64,000 bases of DNA. Source: Candidatus Thermochlorobacteriaceae bacterium. GTDB lineage: Bacteria; Bacteroidota; Chlorobiia; Chlorobiales; Thermochlorobacteraceae. Below, piece after piece: positions 15,962 to 23,610 of this stretch. Position numbers and translations under genes: made by a program. A model generated the notes under the pieces. The model saw nothing but the letters and a program-made list of their open reading frames with translations, did no database searches and was not told the DNA's origin. The stretch spans positions 372,001-436,000 of the forward strand of contig JAJUFC010000001.1 in NCBI GenBank assembly GCA_029263855.1, read 5' to 3'. Within the stretch, counting starts at the first letter, position 1. Each line of letters begins with the position of its first letter.

Positions 15962-17758
15962 TTAACGTGTTTTTGAAAGTTCCGAGATGATTTGGGAGGC
16001 ATCTTCATAAAGCAACGTTAAATCGTCTTGAGTTTCTTTGGCAGGCGCATAGCGATAAAATTCCGACTTTTCCAAAATGCGCATCAATTTCTCAATGAGT
16101 TCAGGCGCGACTTGCTTGGAGAGCAATAAGGCTTTGATTTCATCTTTGCGGAGCGCGTGGTCGTCAGTGTTGTAGCGATTGCCGATAAATTTGATAAGTG
16201 CGTTTTCAAGTTCGGCAAAAAAGGCTTGCTGGTCGCTTTGTTTGAGCAATTCTTTGGAGCGTTTAAGCCGTTTCTTGGCTTCGGGTGAGGCTTTCACGCT
16301 ACGTGCAAAAGCAACATCGGCTTTCATTTGTTCTTCACGCTTTTGCAAGACTAAAAAGAATGCAACTGCACCAACCGGCAGGAGCATCAAAAGGTAAAAC
16401 CACCACGCTTTGTAGAGCGGCGAACTCGTTCCCAAACGAAGCGAACTTGTGCTTGTTTTAATGTATCGAAAATCGGCGGCGAATTTTTTGATGTCGCGTT
16501 TTTCCCCTGTGCCGCTCACGCTTGCCATAGCGGCTTTCGGGTCAGGCTCAACATTGAGCTCGAAGCGCGGCGAAGTGAGCGTTACATACTGCTTCTTTTG
16601 GGGGTTGTAGTAAGAAAATTCAACCGTGCCTAAATCAAACTTGCCTGACGCACGCGGAATGATGGTAAGTTCCGTCGTCTTGTAGCCTGTAACCACGCTC
16701 GTATTTTTGTTCACCTTCACATCGACTTTCGGCTCATATTTTTCAAACTCGGACGGCAAATCGGGGTTAATCGTTGGGAGCAAGTTAATGTTGCCTTCGC
16801 CTTCAACGTTGAATTTGAGCGTAACGGCTTCGCCTACTTTGACTTCGGGCTTATCTATCGTGGCAGTGAACTTGTAATCGCCGACAGCACCATTGAAACT
16901 GCTTGGCTTCGGTTCGGGAAGTTCGCTAACGTCAAATCGCACGGCGGGCGCGGCGACGCTCAAGCGTTGCATACGTCCGGGCGAGGCGAAAAAGTCATCA
17001 AATAAAAATCCACGTTGCCGCTTCACATCGGAAATCAACGCTTCGCAAGTGCCTTTGTATCCAGAAATTTCCAATTTGCCTGCGCGTGTAGGGAAAACCT
17101 GAATTTTGTTAATCACCGCCACGTGATACATCGAGCCGTTGTATCGTTCGGTAACCTGTGGAAGTTTGGAAACATCGAATCGCTCGACCCAAAAGCCTTC
17201 GGGCTTGATGTCTTCTTCGCTGGTGTATTGACGGACGTTGAGTTTGTAATAAAGTTTGTAAGTAATCGTTGCACCTTCCCCAACGACGAGTTTCGTTTTA
17301 TCAACGACAGGGCGGATGAAAATCTCACTTCCGCCTGAAAACGTGCCGCCGTTTGGCGATTGACTTTGCGGCGTGCCGCTTTTGCTCACCGTAAGGCTGA
17401 CGCTGTTTGTGGTCAAGACTTGACCGCCAATTTTAACCGTCGCAGGTGGAATCGTAACCTTGCCCTCTTTCTTCGGAACAGCAATAAATGTGAGCGATTT
17501 CGTTTGAGACATTTGCCCATTGACAATGCTCATGCTTTGTGAAGCAGAGATGCTGTTGCGCTGAATGTCAATATCGCTGTTGCTGGCGGGCGGAACAACA
17601 TCGCCGCCCGTTCCGCCTTGAATTTCAACCGTATAGTAAATCGGATTGCCGAGCGTTGCATTGGTTTCATTCACGAAAGCGCGAACCGTAACGCCTTGTG
17701 CCGTGAGCATCTCGGCGGAAATGAACGCAAAAAGAAAAGCGAAAAAGGATTTCAGCAT
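15962..17758 (-). CDS. batD: BatD family protein (oxygen tolerance)
   Basis: A 598-residue protein with signal peptide (1-20), a long tandem beta-sandwich region typical of BatD (VTVRAFVNETNATLGNPIYYTVEIQGG near 23-49; SLTFIAVPKKEGKVTIPPATVKIGG near 88-112; EFSYYNPQKKQYVTLTSPRFEL near 384), one transmembrane helix near residues 450-470 and a charged helical cytoplasmic tail. BatD is thought to scaffold the Bat VWA proteins in the periplasm. It starts 18 bases after proC and is followed after 6 bases by batE, so translation is likely coupled. Length and organisation are normal for the family. Confidence 0.88.
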   Translation of the reverse strand: MLKSFFAFLFAFISAEMLTAQGVTVRAFVNETNATLGNPIYYTVEIQGGTGGDVVPPASNSDIDIQRNSISASQSMSIVNGQMSQTKSLTFIAVPKKEGKVTIPPATVKIGGQVLTTNSVSLTVSKSGTPQSQSPNGGTFSGGSEIFIRPVVDKTKLVVGEGATITYKLYYKLNVRQYTSEEDIKPEGFWVERFDVSKLPQVTERYNGSMYHVAVINKIQVFPTRAGKLEISGYKGTCEALISDVKRQRGFLFDDFFASPGRMQRLSVAAPAVRFDVSELPEPKPSSFNGAVGDYKFTATIDKPEVKVGEAVTLKFNVEGEGNINLLPTINPDLPSEFEKYEPKVDVKVNKNTSVVTGYKTTELTIIPRASGKFDLGTVEFSYYNPQKKQYVTLTSPRFELNVEPDPKAAMASVSGTGEKRDIKKFAADFRYIKTSTSSLRLGTSSPLYKAWWFYLLMLLPVGAVAFFLVLQKREEQMKADVAFARSVKASPEAKKRLKRSKELLKQSDQQAFFAELENALIKFIGNRYNTDDHALRKDEIKALLLSKQVAPELIEKLMRILEKSEFYRYAPAKETQDDLTLLYEDASQIISELSKTR

Positions 17759-17776
17759 ATCGCGATAAGTGAAGAG

Positions 17777-18592
17777 TTATGTTTTTACAAGTTGCGAGGC
17801 GCGCTCAGCGGCTTTAACAACGGCTTTAATGAGTGTAACGCGAAGCCGCCCATCTTCCAACTCGAGCAATCCGTCAATGGTGCAACCTGCGGGCGTTGTT
17901 ACGCTATCTTTCAAAAGAGCAGGGTGCTGTTTGGTCTCTAAAACCAACTTTGCAGAGCCGAGCATCGTTTGTGCGGCGAGAAGCGTGGACACGTCGCGAG
18001 GAATTCCCAACTTCACACCTGCTTCGGCAAGCGATTCAATCACGACGTAAATGTAGGCGGGACCAGAAGCTGAAAGTGCGGTAACGCCGTCAAAGAGTGA
18101 TTCATCGAGATTGACAACAAGTCCGACCGAAGCAAAAATTTCCTCCGCCAACGCCAAATGCGCTTTTGTGGCGAAGCGTCCGCCGCAAATCGCCGTCATG
18201 CCCGCGTTGATGAGCGACGGCGTATTCGGCATGGCACGAATCACAGGCACTTCCATCTCGAGATGCTCCTCGATGTAGGAAGTGGAAACGGAAGCGGCGA
18301 CGCTGACGACGACTTGGGTCGGCTTCAACGCGCTACGAATTTCTTTGCAGACTTTGGCGATGTTCTGCGGTTTGACGGCGAGAATGACGACGTCGGAATT
18401 GATGACCACGTCGCAGTTTGACTGAGCTGCCTCAATGCCGACTTTGGTGCGGATTCGCTCTACTGAGATCTCGCGCTTAGCACTGCCAAAAATATCCGAC
18501 GCTTTCAGCACGCCATTTTTAATCAAACCGAGCGCGATGGCTTCACCCAATTTCCCAACGCCGATAATTCCGACTTTTTTTCCTGATAACAT
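17777..18592 (-). CDS. proC: Pyrroline-5-carboxylate reductase
   Basis: A 271-residue P5C reductase, catalysing the last step of proline synthesis. I use the ATG at 18592, which gives MLSGKKVGIIGVGKLGEA with the Rossmann GxGxxG at the very start; an upstream start would add 37 residues without family support. Other marks are VVSVAASVSTSYIEE near 102, the proline-binding region RAMPNTPSLINAGMTAI near 122-138, and the C-terminal signature around VTTPAGCTIDGLLELE near 230-245. It sits between batC (129-base gap) and batD (18-base gap) on the same strand, an odd guest in the bat operon. Confidence 0.95.
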   Translation of the reverse strand: MLSGKKVGIIGVGKLGEAIALGLIKNGVLKASDIFGSAKREISVERIRTKVGIEAAQSNCDVVINSDVVILAVKPQNIAKVCKEIRSALKPTQVVVSVAASVSTSYIEEHLEMEVPVIRAMPNTPSLINAGMTAICGGRFATKAHLALAEEIFASVGLVVNLDESLFDGVTALSASGPAYIYVVIESLAEAGVKLGIPRDVSTLLAAQTMLGSAKLVLETKQHPALLKDSVTTPAGCTIDGLLELEDGRLRVTLIKAVVKAAERASQLVKT

Positions 18593-18721
18593 CTGAAAGA
18601 ATAGAAAGTTGTGAGTGTCCCAGATTGAAAGCGCGTAAGATAAAATAACGCCGTCAGTTATGAAATAAGGTTGAGGATTGGTCGTGGCTTTGGTAACGTG
18701 CAAGACGCGAAGGGGGAAGAT

Positions 18722-19543
18722 TTACCAATCTTTATCGAATTTGGTTTGATTGGATTTCTTCATCAAATACTTTTTGAGCATTTGCTTTTCGTCTTGTTTT
18801 AAGGCATCGAGCAATTTTTCCGCATCGGCTTTGCTGACTTGGGCTTCGCCTTGTTTGCCTTGTTGCTCTTGTTGCTGGTCTTTGGGTTTGTTTTGGTTGT
18901 CTTGGTTCTGTTGGTTCTGTTGATTTTGATTTTGTTGGTTCTCTTGTTTGTCTTTGTTGTTCTTTTGGTCTTGGTTGTTCTTATCGTTTTGCTTGTCGTC
19001 TTTGTTTTGGTTCTTATCGTTTTTGTTCTTGTCTTTGTCTTGTTTGTCGTTCTTGTCGTTGCCCTGTTTCTTTTCTTCTTCTTGTTTCAGGAGGGCTTTG
19101 GCGAGTTCGAGGTTTTGTTTTGCCTGTAAGTCGTTGGGGGTGAGTTTGAGGCTTTCCTTGTAGTGTTTAACAGCATCTTTGAGCAAGGTTTCTTTTTGTT
19201 CGCCTTGTGCATTTTTGGCGCGGGTGAAGTAGCCGTTGCCGATATTGTAAAGAGCGTCTGCGCGAAGTTCGGGGGCGAGGGTATTGTTCTCGGCGATTTT
19301 GCGGTAGTCGGCTTCAGCGTCGTCGAATTTGTTCATGCGGTAAAGCGCGTTTCCGCTGTTGAAGATGGCTTCTTTTTTGTCGTCGAATTTTTCCGATTCG
19401 GCGATGATTTTGTCGTAGCGGCGTTTGGCTTCGTCGTAGTCGCCAGCGAGGTATTTGTTGTTGCCTTCGCGCAGGTCAAAGTATTGCGCGTTGAGAAGCA
19501 ACGGTTGAAGTATGAAAAGAAAAAGAGTGAAAATGATTTTCAT
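18722..19543 (-). CDS. batC: BatC: TPR protein with an Asn/Gln/Lys/Asp-rich region
   Basis: A 273-residue secreted or periplasmic protein: signal peptide (1-19), TPR units across about residues 20-155 (AIFNSGNALYRMNKFDDAEADYRKIAE; ALYNIGNGYFTRAKNAQGEQ), then about 80 residues (157-238) built almost only from Asn, Gln, Lys, Asp and Glu, and a short C-terminal helix (ADAEKLLDALKQDEKQMLKKYL). The TPR part and place after batB fit BatC. The low-complexity region is predicted disordered and is likely to vary in length between strains. The gap to batB is 12 bases, consistent with one transcript. Confidence 0.8.
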   Translation of the reverse strand: MKIIFTLFLFILQPLLLNAQYFDLREGNNKYLAGDYDEAKRRYDKIIAESEKFDDKKEAIFNSGNALYRMNKFDDAEADYRKIAENNTLAPELRADALYNIGNGYFTRAKNAQGEQKETLLKDAVKHYKESLKLTPNDLQAKQNLELAKALLKQEEEKKQGNDKNDKQDKDKNKNDKNQNKDDKQNDKNNQDQKNNKDKQENQQNQNQQNQQNQDNQNKPKDQQQEQQGKQGEAQVSKADAEKLLDALKQDEKQMLKKYLMKKSNQTKFDKDW

Positions 19544-19555
19544 AGCGATAGTGAA

Positions 19556-20593
19556 TTAAGTTTTGACTTTGCGGCGGTCGCCAATCAGCATTTCAAGCAC
19601 GAGCAAAGCGAACGCGATTCCGATAAAAATTTGAAACTTGTGGTCGAAGTCGACAAATTCTTTTGAAGCAAGTTCTTCTTTTTCGAGTTTTTGGAGTTCA
19701 AGATACAGTCGGTCTAAATCGGCACCGCTGGCATCGATTTGAAAAAATTTGCCGCCTGTTTTTTCAGCCACGAGCCGAAGCATGGTGTCGTCGAAGGTTG
19801 TTGTAATGACGGCATTATTTTTATCGCGTTTGAAATCGACGCGACGACCGGTTTCGTCATAGACGGGAATGGGAGTGGATTGAGAAGAGCCAATACCGAC
19901 GGTGTAAATGCGCACTTTATTTTCAACAGCGCGCTTGAGCGTTTCATCGAGGCTTTTTTCGTGGTCTTCGCCATCGCTAATCAAAACGATGATTTGATTG
20001 CGCGATTGTACTTTTTCGGGCGAATCCACGGCGCGCTCGCTCCCGCGAAAAGCCTTCATGGCTTCGTTAATTGCCGCGCCAAAATTTGTGCCTTGCGCCT
20101 CGATAGAACTTGTGGAGATAATATCGAGAAAGAGTTTGAGCGCGGCTTTATCGAGCGTCATCGGGCATTGCAAAAACGAATCGCCTGCAAACACGACAAG
20201 CCCGACACGGTCGTCGCCTAATCGCTCTACGAAACGCGAAATTTCATACTTCGCCTTGTTCAAACGGTTTGGCTTGACATCTTCAGCAAGCATGCTGTTC
20301 GAGACATCAAGCGCGAAGACAATTTCAATCCCTTTCCGCTTCACTTCTCGCAGGCGCGTGCCGATTTGCGGTGCGGTAAGCGCGACGAATAGGCACGACA
20401 TCGCGACAAACCATATCACCAAACGCCAAACGACTTTCGGACGCGAGAGCGTTTCGGCAAGCTTGCGCGTGAGTTCCTTTGAACCCAATTCTTGCAACGC
20501 TTTGAAGCGCGCCACAACAAAGTAAATCGCCAAACCGAGAATCGGCACGAGCAAAAGCAAATACAGCGCGTATTGAGGATTTCCAAGTTTCAT
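19556..20593 (-). CDS. batB: BatB-type von Willebrand factor A domain protein
   Basis: A 345-residue inner-membrane protein: an N-terminal helix (about 8-26) and a second helix (about 55-75), a periplasmic VWA domain (about 88-290) with an intact MIDAS metal site DVSNS (Asp96, Ser98, Ser100), and a C-terminal helix (about 318-335). The phrase ALDVSNSMLAEDVKPNRLNKAK is typical of BatB/BatA proteins. It heads batB-batC-proC-batD-batE. The usual upstream partners (MoxR ATPase, DUF58 protein, BatA) are absent: the next gene upstream is arfB. Choosing B over A rests on motif wording and its place before batC. Confidence 0.85.
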   Translation of the reverse strand: MKLGNPQYALYLLLLVPILGLAIYFVVARFKALQELGSKELTRKLAETLSRPKVVWRLVIWFVAMSCLFVALTAPQIGTRLREVKRKGIEIVFALDVSNSMLAEDVKPNRLNKAKYEISRFVERLGDDRVGLVVFAGDSFLQCPMTLDKAALKLFLDIISTSSIEAQGTNFGAAINEAMKAFRGSERAVDSPEKVQSRNQIIVLISDGEDHEKSLDETLKRAVENKVRIYTVGIGSSQSTPIPVYDETGRRVDFKRDKNNAVITTTFDDTMLRLVAEKTGGKFFQIDASGADLDRLYLELQKLEKEELASKEFVDFDHKFQIFIGIAFALLVLEMLIGDRRKVKT

Positions 20594-20653
20594 TGAATTC
20601 CCTTTTGATTGAGAGGCGGCGGAATATAAAACATCGTTGAAAAAAAATTCGCC

Positions 20654-21082
20654 CTACGAAATGAAGGTGGCGCGTCGTGCTGATTTCTTTTCGCTGTGCT
20701 GTTTTTTAGCCGTCAAGCGTTTTTCCTTCGACGACTTTGTTGGCTTGGTTTTCGTGCGCTTTTTTTCGGGCGCGAGCGCTTCGGCGAGCAACGCGATAAA
20801 CTTTGCAATCGCGTCGTTACGATTTTGAATTTGACTTCGATGTTTTTGAGAAGTTACTCTTAAAACGCCGTTTGAATCGAGGCGCGAAGCAAGTTTTAAG
20901 AGAAGCGTTTGACGTTGTGTTGCGTTTAAGCAAGGAGAATTGAGAACATCGAAAGCCAGCTCGACCTTCGTCTCAACTTTATTTACGTTTTGCCCACCCT
21001 TGCCACCACTTCTCGTAAAAGAAAACGAGACTTCCGACGACGGAATTTCAAGCGTCGGCAAGATTCGGTAAGGCATATTCAT
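20654..21082 (-). CDS. arfB: Alternative ribosome-rescue peptidyl-tRNA hydrolase ArfB
   Basis: A 142-residue ArfB/YaeJ protein that releases peptides from stalled ribosomes. The catalytic GGQ is at residues 29-31 within FTRSGGKGGQNVNKVETKVEL. The C-terminal tail is basic (KKRTKTKPTKSSKEKRLTAK), as needed to fill the empty mRNA channel. It lacks the long domains of RF1/RF2. It lies 60 bases upstream of batB on the same strand, but the relation is probably only positional. The first codons read ATG AAT ATG, so initiation could be at either Met1 or Met3. Confidence 0.93.
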   Translation of the reverse strand: MNMPYRILPTLEIPSSEVSFSFTRSGGKGGQNVNKVETKVELAFDVLNSPCLNATQRQTLLLKLASRLDSNGVLRVTSQKHRSQIQNRNDAIAKFIALLAEALAPEKKRTKTKPTKSSKEKRLTAKKQHSEKKSARRATFIS

Positions 21083-21172
21083 AGCAAATTAAATTGAAAT
21101 TAAATCGTTGAGTAGCAAAAATACGATATTGCGACCTCAATCGCTTGACGAAAGCCGCTAAACGCTTCACTT

Positions 21173-22249
21173 ATGCTCAACTCTTCAAAAGACTCAGCAA
21201 AGGCTTCAGAAAAGCCTCATCTTGCAATGCTAAATAAAGCGAAAGCATTACGAGAAAAAGAGCCTGAGAAAGCGCGGCAGTTGGCGGAAGAAGCATTATT
21301 GCTTATCGGTTCAGAGTCGGCATTTGAAAAAGACAGAGCAGAGACGCACTTTATTCTTGGTGCAATTTATTCGCGCACGGGCAACCCTGAACTCGGCATT
21401 GAACATGCCGAAACCGCTCTAAACCTTTACGACAAACACGGTGCTACACTCGCCGCTTGTGATACCTTGAATCTGATTGGATTTCTAAAGTTTAATTGCG
21501 CAAATTTTTCTGATGCCATTCAACATCATCAGGCAAGTTTCAACGGCTATGAAAAGCTGAATGAAAAGAAAGGGATGGCTTCCGCACTCAATTATCTCGG
21601 CAATGTGTATCAAATGCTTGGCGATTATGAAAACGCACTTCAACACTACGAGCAAAGCCTCGCCTTGCGTCTTGAAATCGGCGATAAACGCGGTGCAATC
21701 GTCAATATCGGCAACATCGGTACGGTCAATTTTGCCCTTGCCAATTTCAATGTTGCCTTATCAAACTTCCGCGATGTCTTACAACAGAAAGAACTAGAAG
21801 GCGACGCCCGCGGCATGGCATCTGTGCTAATGAACATCGGCAGCGTGCTGTTCGCTTTGAAAGACTATGAGGGCACGGAGCATCACCACCAAAAAAGTCT
21901 TACTATCTTTCGCCAACTCGGCGATCGTTATGCGGTAGCAATGTTGCTACGAAACAACGGCAAATTCTACGAGCAACAAGAACGCTACAATCACGCCCTC
22001 GCGGTGCACCAAGAAACCCTCGCTATCCGCAATGAAATCGGCGATCGCCACGGGCTTGCTCTCACGCTCGTCGACCTCGGCGGCGTTTTGATGAAACTCA
22101 ATCGTTATCCTGATGCCTACTCGACGCTCATCAAAGGGCTCTCACTTGCTGTTGAACTCGGCGCGAAACACACTGAACTCGAATGCTATCTTTCGCTGGG
22201 AAGATTTTTTTCAGAGATAGAGACTCGTTCCAAAAGTCAATCAGAATAA
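21173..22249 (+). CDS. TPR protein A of a tandem pair (kinesin-light-chain-type repeats)
   Basis: A 358-residue protein with no signal peptide, made of about seven 40-residue TPR units of the kinesin light chain type. A repeating core (ALNYLGNVYQMLGDYENALQ; QSLALRLEIGDKRGAIVNIG) begins near residue 90 and runs to the end. The N-terminal ~60 residues are degenerate helical repeats. Such repeat blocks usually precede a kinase or cyclase output domain in this bacterial group, but here the chain ends about 20 residues after the last repeat, so it is a scaffold without visible effector. A close relative follows 31 bases downstream. Function unknown. Confidence 0.75.
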   Translation: MLNSSKDSAKASEKPHLAMLNKAKALREKEPEKARQLAEEALLLIGSESAFEKDRAETHFILGAIYSRTGNPELGIEHAETALNLYDKHGATLAACDTLNLIGFLKFNCANFSDAIQHHQASFNGYEKLNEKKGMASALNYLGNVYQMLGDYENALQHYEQSLALRLEIGDKRGAIVNIGNIGTVNFALANFNVALSNFRDVLQQKELEGDARGMASVLMNIGSVLFALKDYEGTEHHHQKSLTIFRQLGDRYAVAMLLRNNGKFYEQQERYNHALAVHQETLAIRNEIGDRHGLALTLVDLGGVLMKLNRYPDAYSTLIKGLSLAVELGAKHTELECYLSLGRFFSEIETRSKSQSE

Positions 22250-22280
22250 GTATTGCTGTCCTAGGCCTAAAAACTGGAAA

Positions 22281-23336
22281 ATGTTTAGCATGACCGAAAC
22301 CGAAGCCGAAAAAATCCGCGCCTTAATCAATTTATCCAAAACATTATGGAGCACAGAACCAAAACGCACCCTCAGCCTTGCCGACGAAGCCCTTGATCTC
22401 ATTGCCGAACGAGCCGATTTTGCCAAAGAAAAATCCGACGCACTTCTTCAAAAAGGACATTCCTTGTGGGTTTTAGGCGATTACGACGACGCAAAGCGAC
22501 AGTATCAAGAAAGCCTTATCACCAAACAAGACATCGGCGATAAACAAGGCATCGCCAAGTCGCTCAACGGCATCGGCGTCATGCATTTAAATCATTCGGA
22601 TTATCCCGCCGCGCTGCGCTATTTCCAACAAAGTTTAGCGATTTTTCAAGAAATCAGCGATAAACAAGGCGTTGCCTCTCTGATGAGCAATATCGGCAAT
22701 GTCTATCTTCATCAGGCAGATTACGCCAAGGCGTTGCGCAGTTACCAAGAAAGTATTTCTCTCAAAGAAGAAATCGGAGATAAGTTCGGCATTGCCACCT
22801 CGCTTGGAAACTTAGGCATTGTCTATGACCAACTGGCGGACTATCCCAATGGCTTGCGCTGTTACCAAGAAAGCCTATCGATTTTTCAAGAACTTGGCGA
22901 TAGACGCGGCATTGCCACTTCGCTCAATCGCATTGGCGTGATGTGCAATGATCTTGGCGACTACCCAAACGCGCTACAAAATTGCCAAGAAAGTCTGACG
23001 ATTTTTAGAGAAATCGGAGATAAACAAGGCATTGCTGATTCATTGGGCAATCTTGGTTCTGTGTATGAGCTTCTTCTGGACTATCCCAATGCAATGCGTT
23101 GCCGCCAAGAATGCTTTGATATCATACAAAACATCGGGGATAAACGCGGCATCGCCAATACGCTCGCCGGTCTTGGCGCGCTTCATTTACGCATGCGCGA
23201 ACCCAAAGAATCGCTTGAAAAACTCAATGCCGGTTTGAGTCTTTCAATCAACATTGGGGCAAAGCGCGAGCAAGCCGTTATTTATTTAAGTCTGGGCAAA
23301 TTGTTCTCCGCATTCTCTCATATCAAGCTTGAATAA
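22281..23336 (+). CDS. TPR protein B of a tandem pair
   Basis: A 351-residue cytoplasmic TPR protein, a paralogue of the gene just upstream. The repeats are more regular: seven near-identical 40-residue units (QESLSIFQELGDRRGIATSL, LNRIGVMCNDLGDYPNALQN) give a 120-base periodicity in the DNA. N-terminal residues 1-50 (ALINLSKTLWSTEPKRTLSLADEALDLIAE) match the start of protein A, supporting an origin by duplication. No output domain follows the repeats. Proteins of this kind bind partner peptides. The pair is probably cotranscribed. No function can be assigned. Confidence 0.75.
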   Translation: MFSMTETEAEKIRALINLSKTLWSTEPKRTLSLADEALDLIAERADFAKEKSDALLQKGHSLWVLGDYDDAKRQYQESLITKQDIGDKQGIAKSLNGIGVMHLNHSDYPAALRYFQQSLAIFQEISDKQGVASLMSNIGNVYLHQADYAKALRSYQESISLKEEIGDKFGIATSLGNLGIVYDQLADYPNGLRCYQESLSIFQELGDRRGIATSLNRIGVMCNDLGDYPNALQNCQESLTIFREIGDKQGIADSLGNLGSVYELLLDYPNAMRCRQECFDIIQNIGDKRGIANTLAGLGALHLRMREPKESLEKLNAGLSLSINIGAKREQAVIYLSLGKLFSAFSHIKLE

Positions 23337-23398
23337 ATTGTTGCGGGCGGCTCAAAGTCGAAGGCGGCGCGATAAATGTCATGCCGAGGAATTTCCTT

Positions 23399-23424
23399 GT
23401 CATTCCCAGCGGAGCGAAGAATCG
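23399..23424 (+). repeat. Short dispersed repeat (GTCATTCC...GAATC family), copy A
   Basis: GTCATTCCCAGCGGAGCGAAGAATC: one of three copies in a 275-base intergenic gap. The same family occurs at 23472 (opposite strand), 23528 and 55055. Confidence 0.6.
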
Positions 23425-23471
23425 AGACCGCGCCTAATGAGTAGAGAACATTGAATAATGAATAGGGAGAT

Positions 23472-23499
23472 GGATTCCTCACGCTGTTCGCAATGACGA
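23472..23499 (-). repeat. Short dispersed repeat, inverted copy B
   Basis: On the minus strand this reads GTCATTGCGAACAGCGTGAGGAATCC, the same family as copies A and C but inverted, so A/B and B/C could pair as long stem-loops in a transcript. Confidence 0.6.
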
Positions 23500-23527
23500 C
23501 GCTGTTTGCACAGACCGCTCGCACTTT

Positions 23528-23553
23528 GTCATTCTGAGCGAAGCGAAGAATCC
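23528..23553 (+). repeat. Short dispersed repeat, copy C
   Basis: GTCATTCTGAGCGAAGCGAAGAATCC, with an internal GAGCGAAGCGAAG run. It matches the copy at 55055 (GTCATTCCGAGCGAAGCGAGG) at almost every base of its first 20. Confidence 0.65.
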
Positions 23554-23610
23554 AAGCAAGGAGGAATCCAACGTGAAGGGACGATTCAGAAGAGCCGCCC
23601 CAATTCTCAA

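Noticed and set aside
18839-19129. Plus-strand frame coding a very hydrophobic Leu/Val repeat, looking like a membrane protein
   Set aside because: It is the antisense image of the Asn/Gln/Lys/Asp-rich tract of BatC.
22600-23200. Regular 120-base periodicity that could suggest a CRISPR-like or satellite array
   Set aside because: The period equals 40 codons of TPR repeats in frame; there are no invariant repeats with unique spacers.
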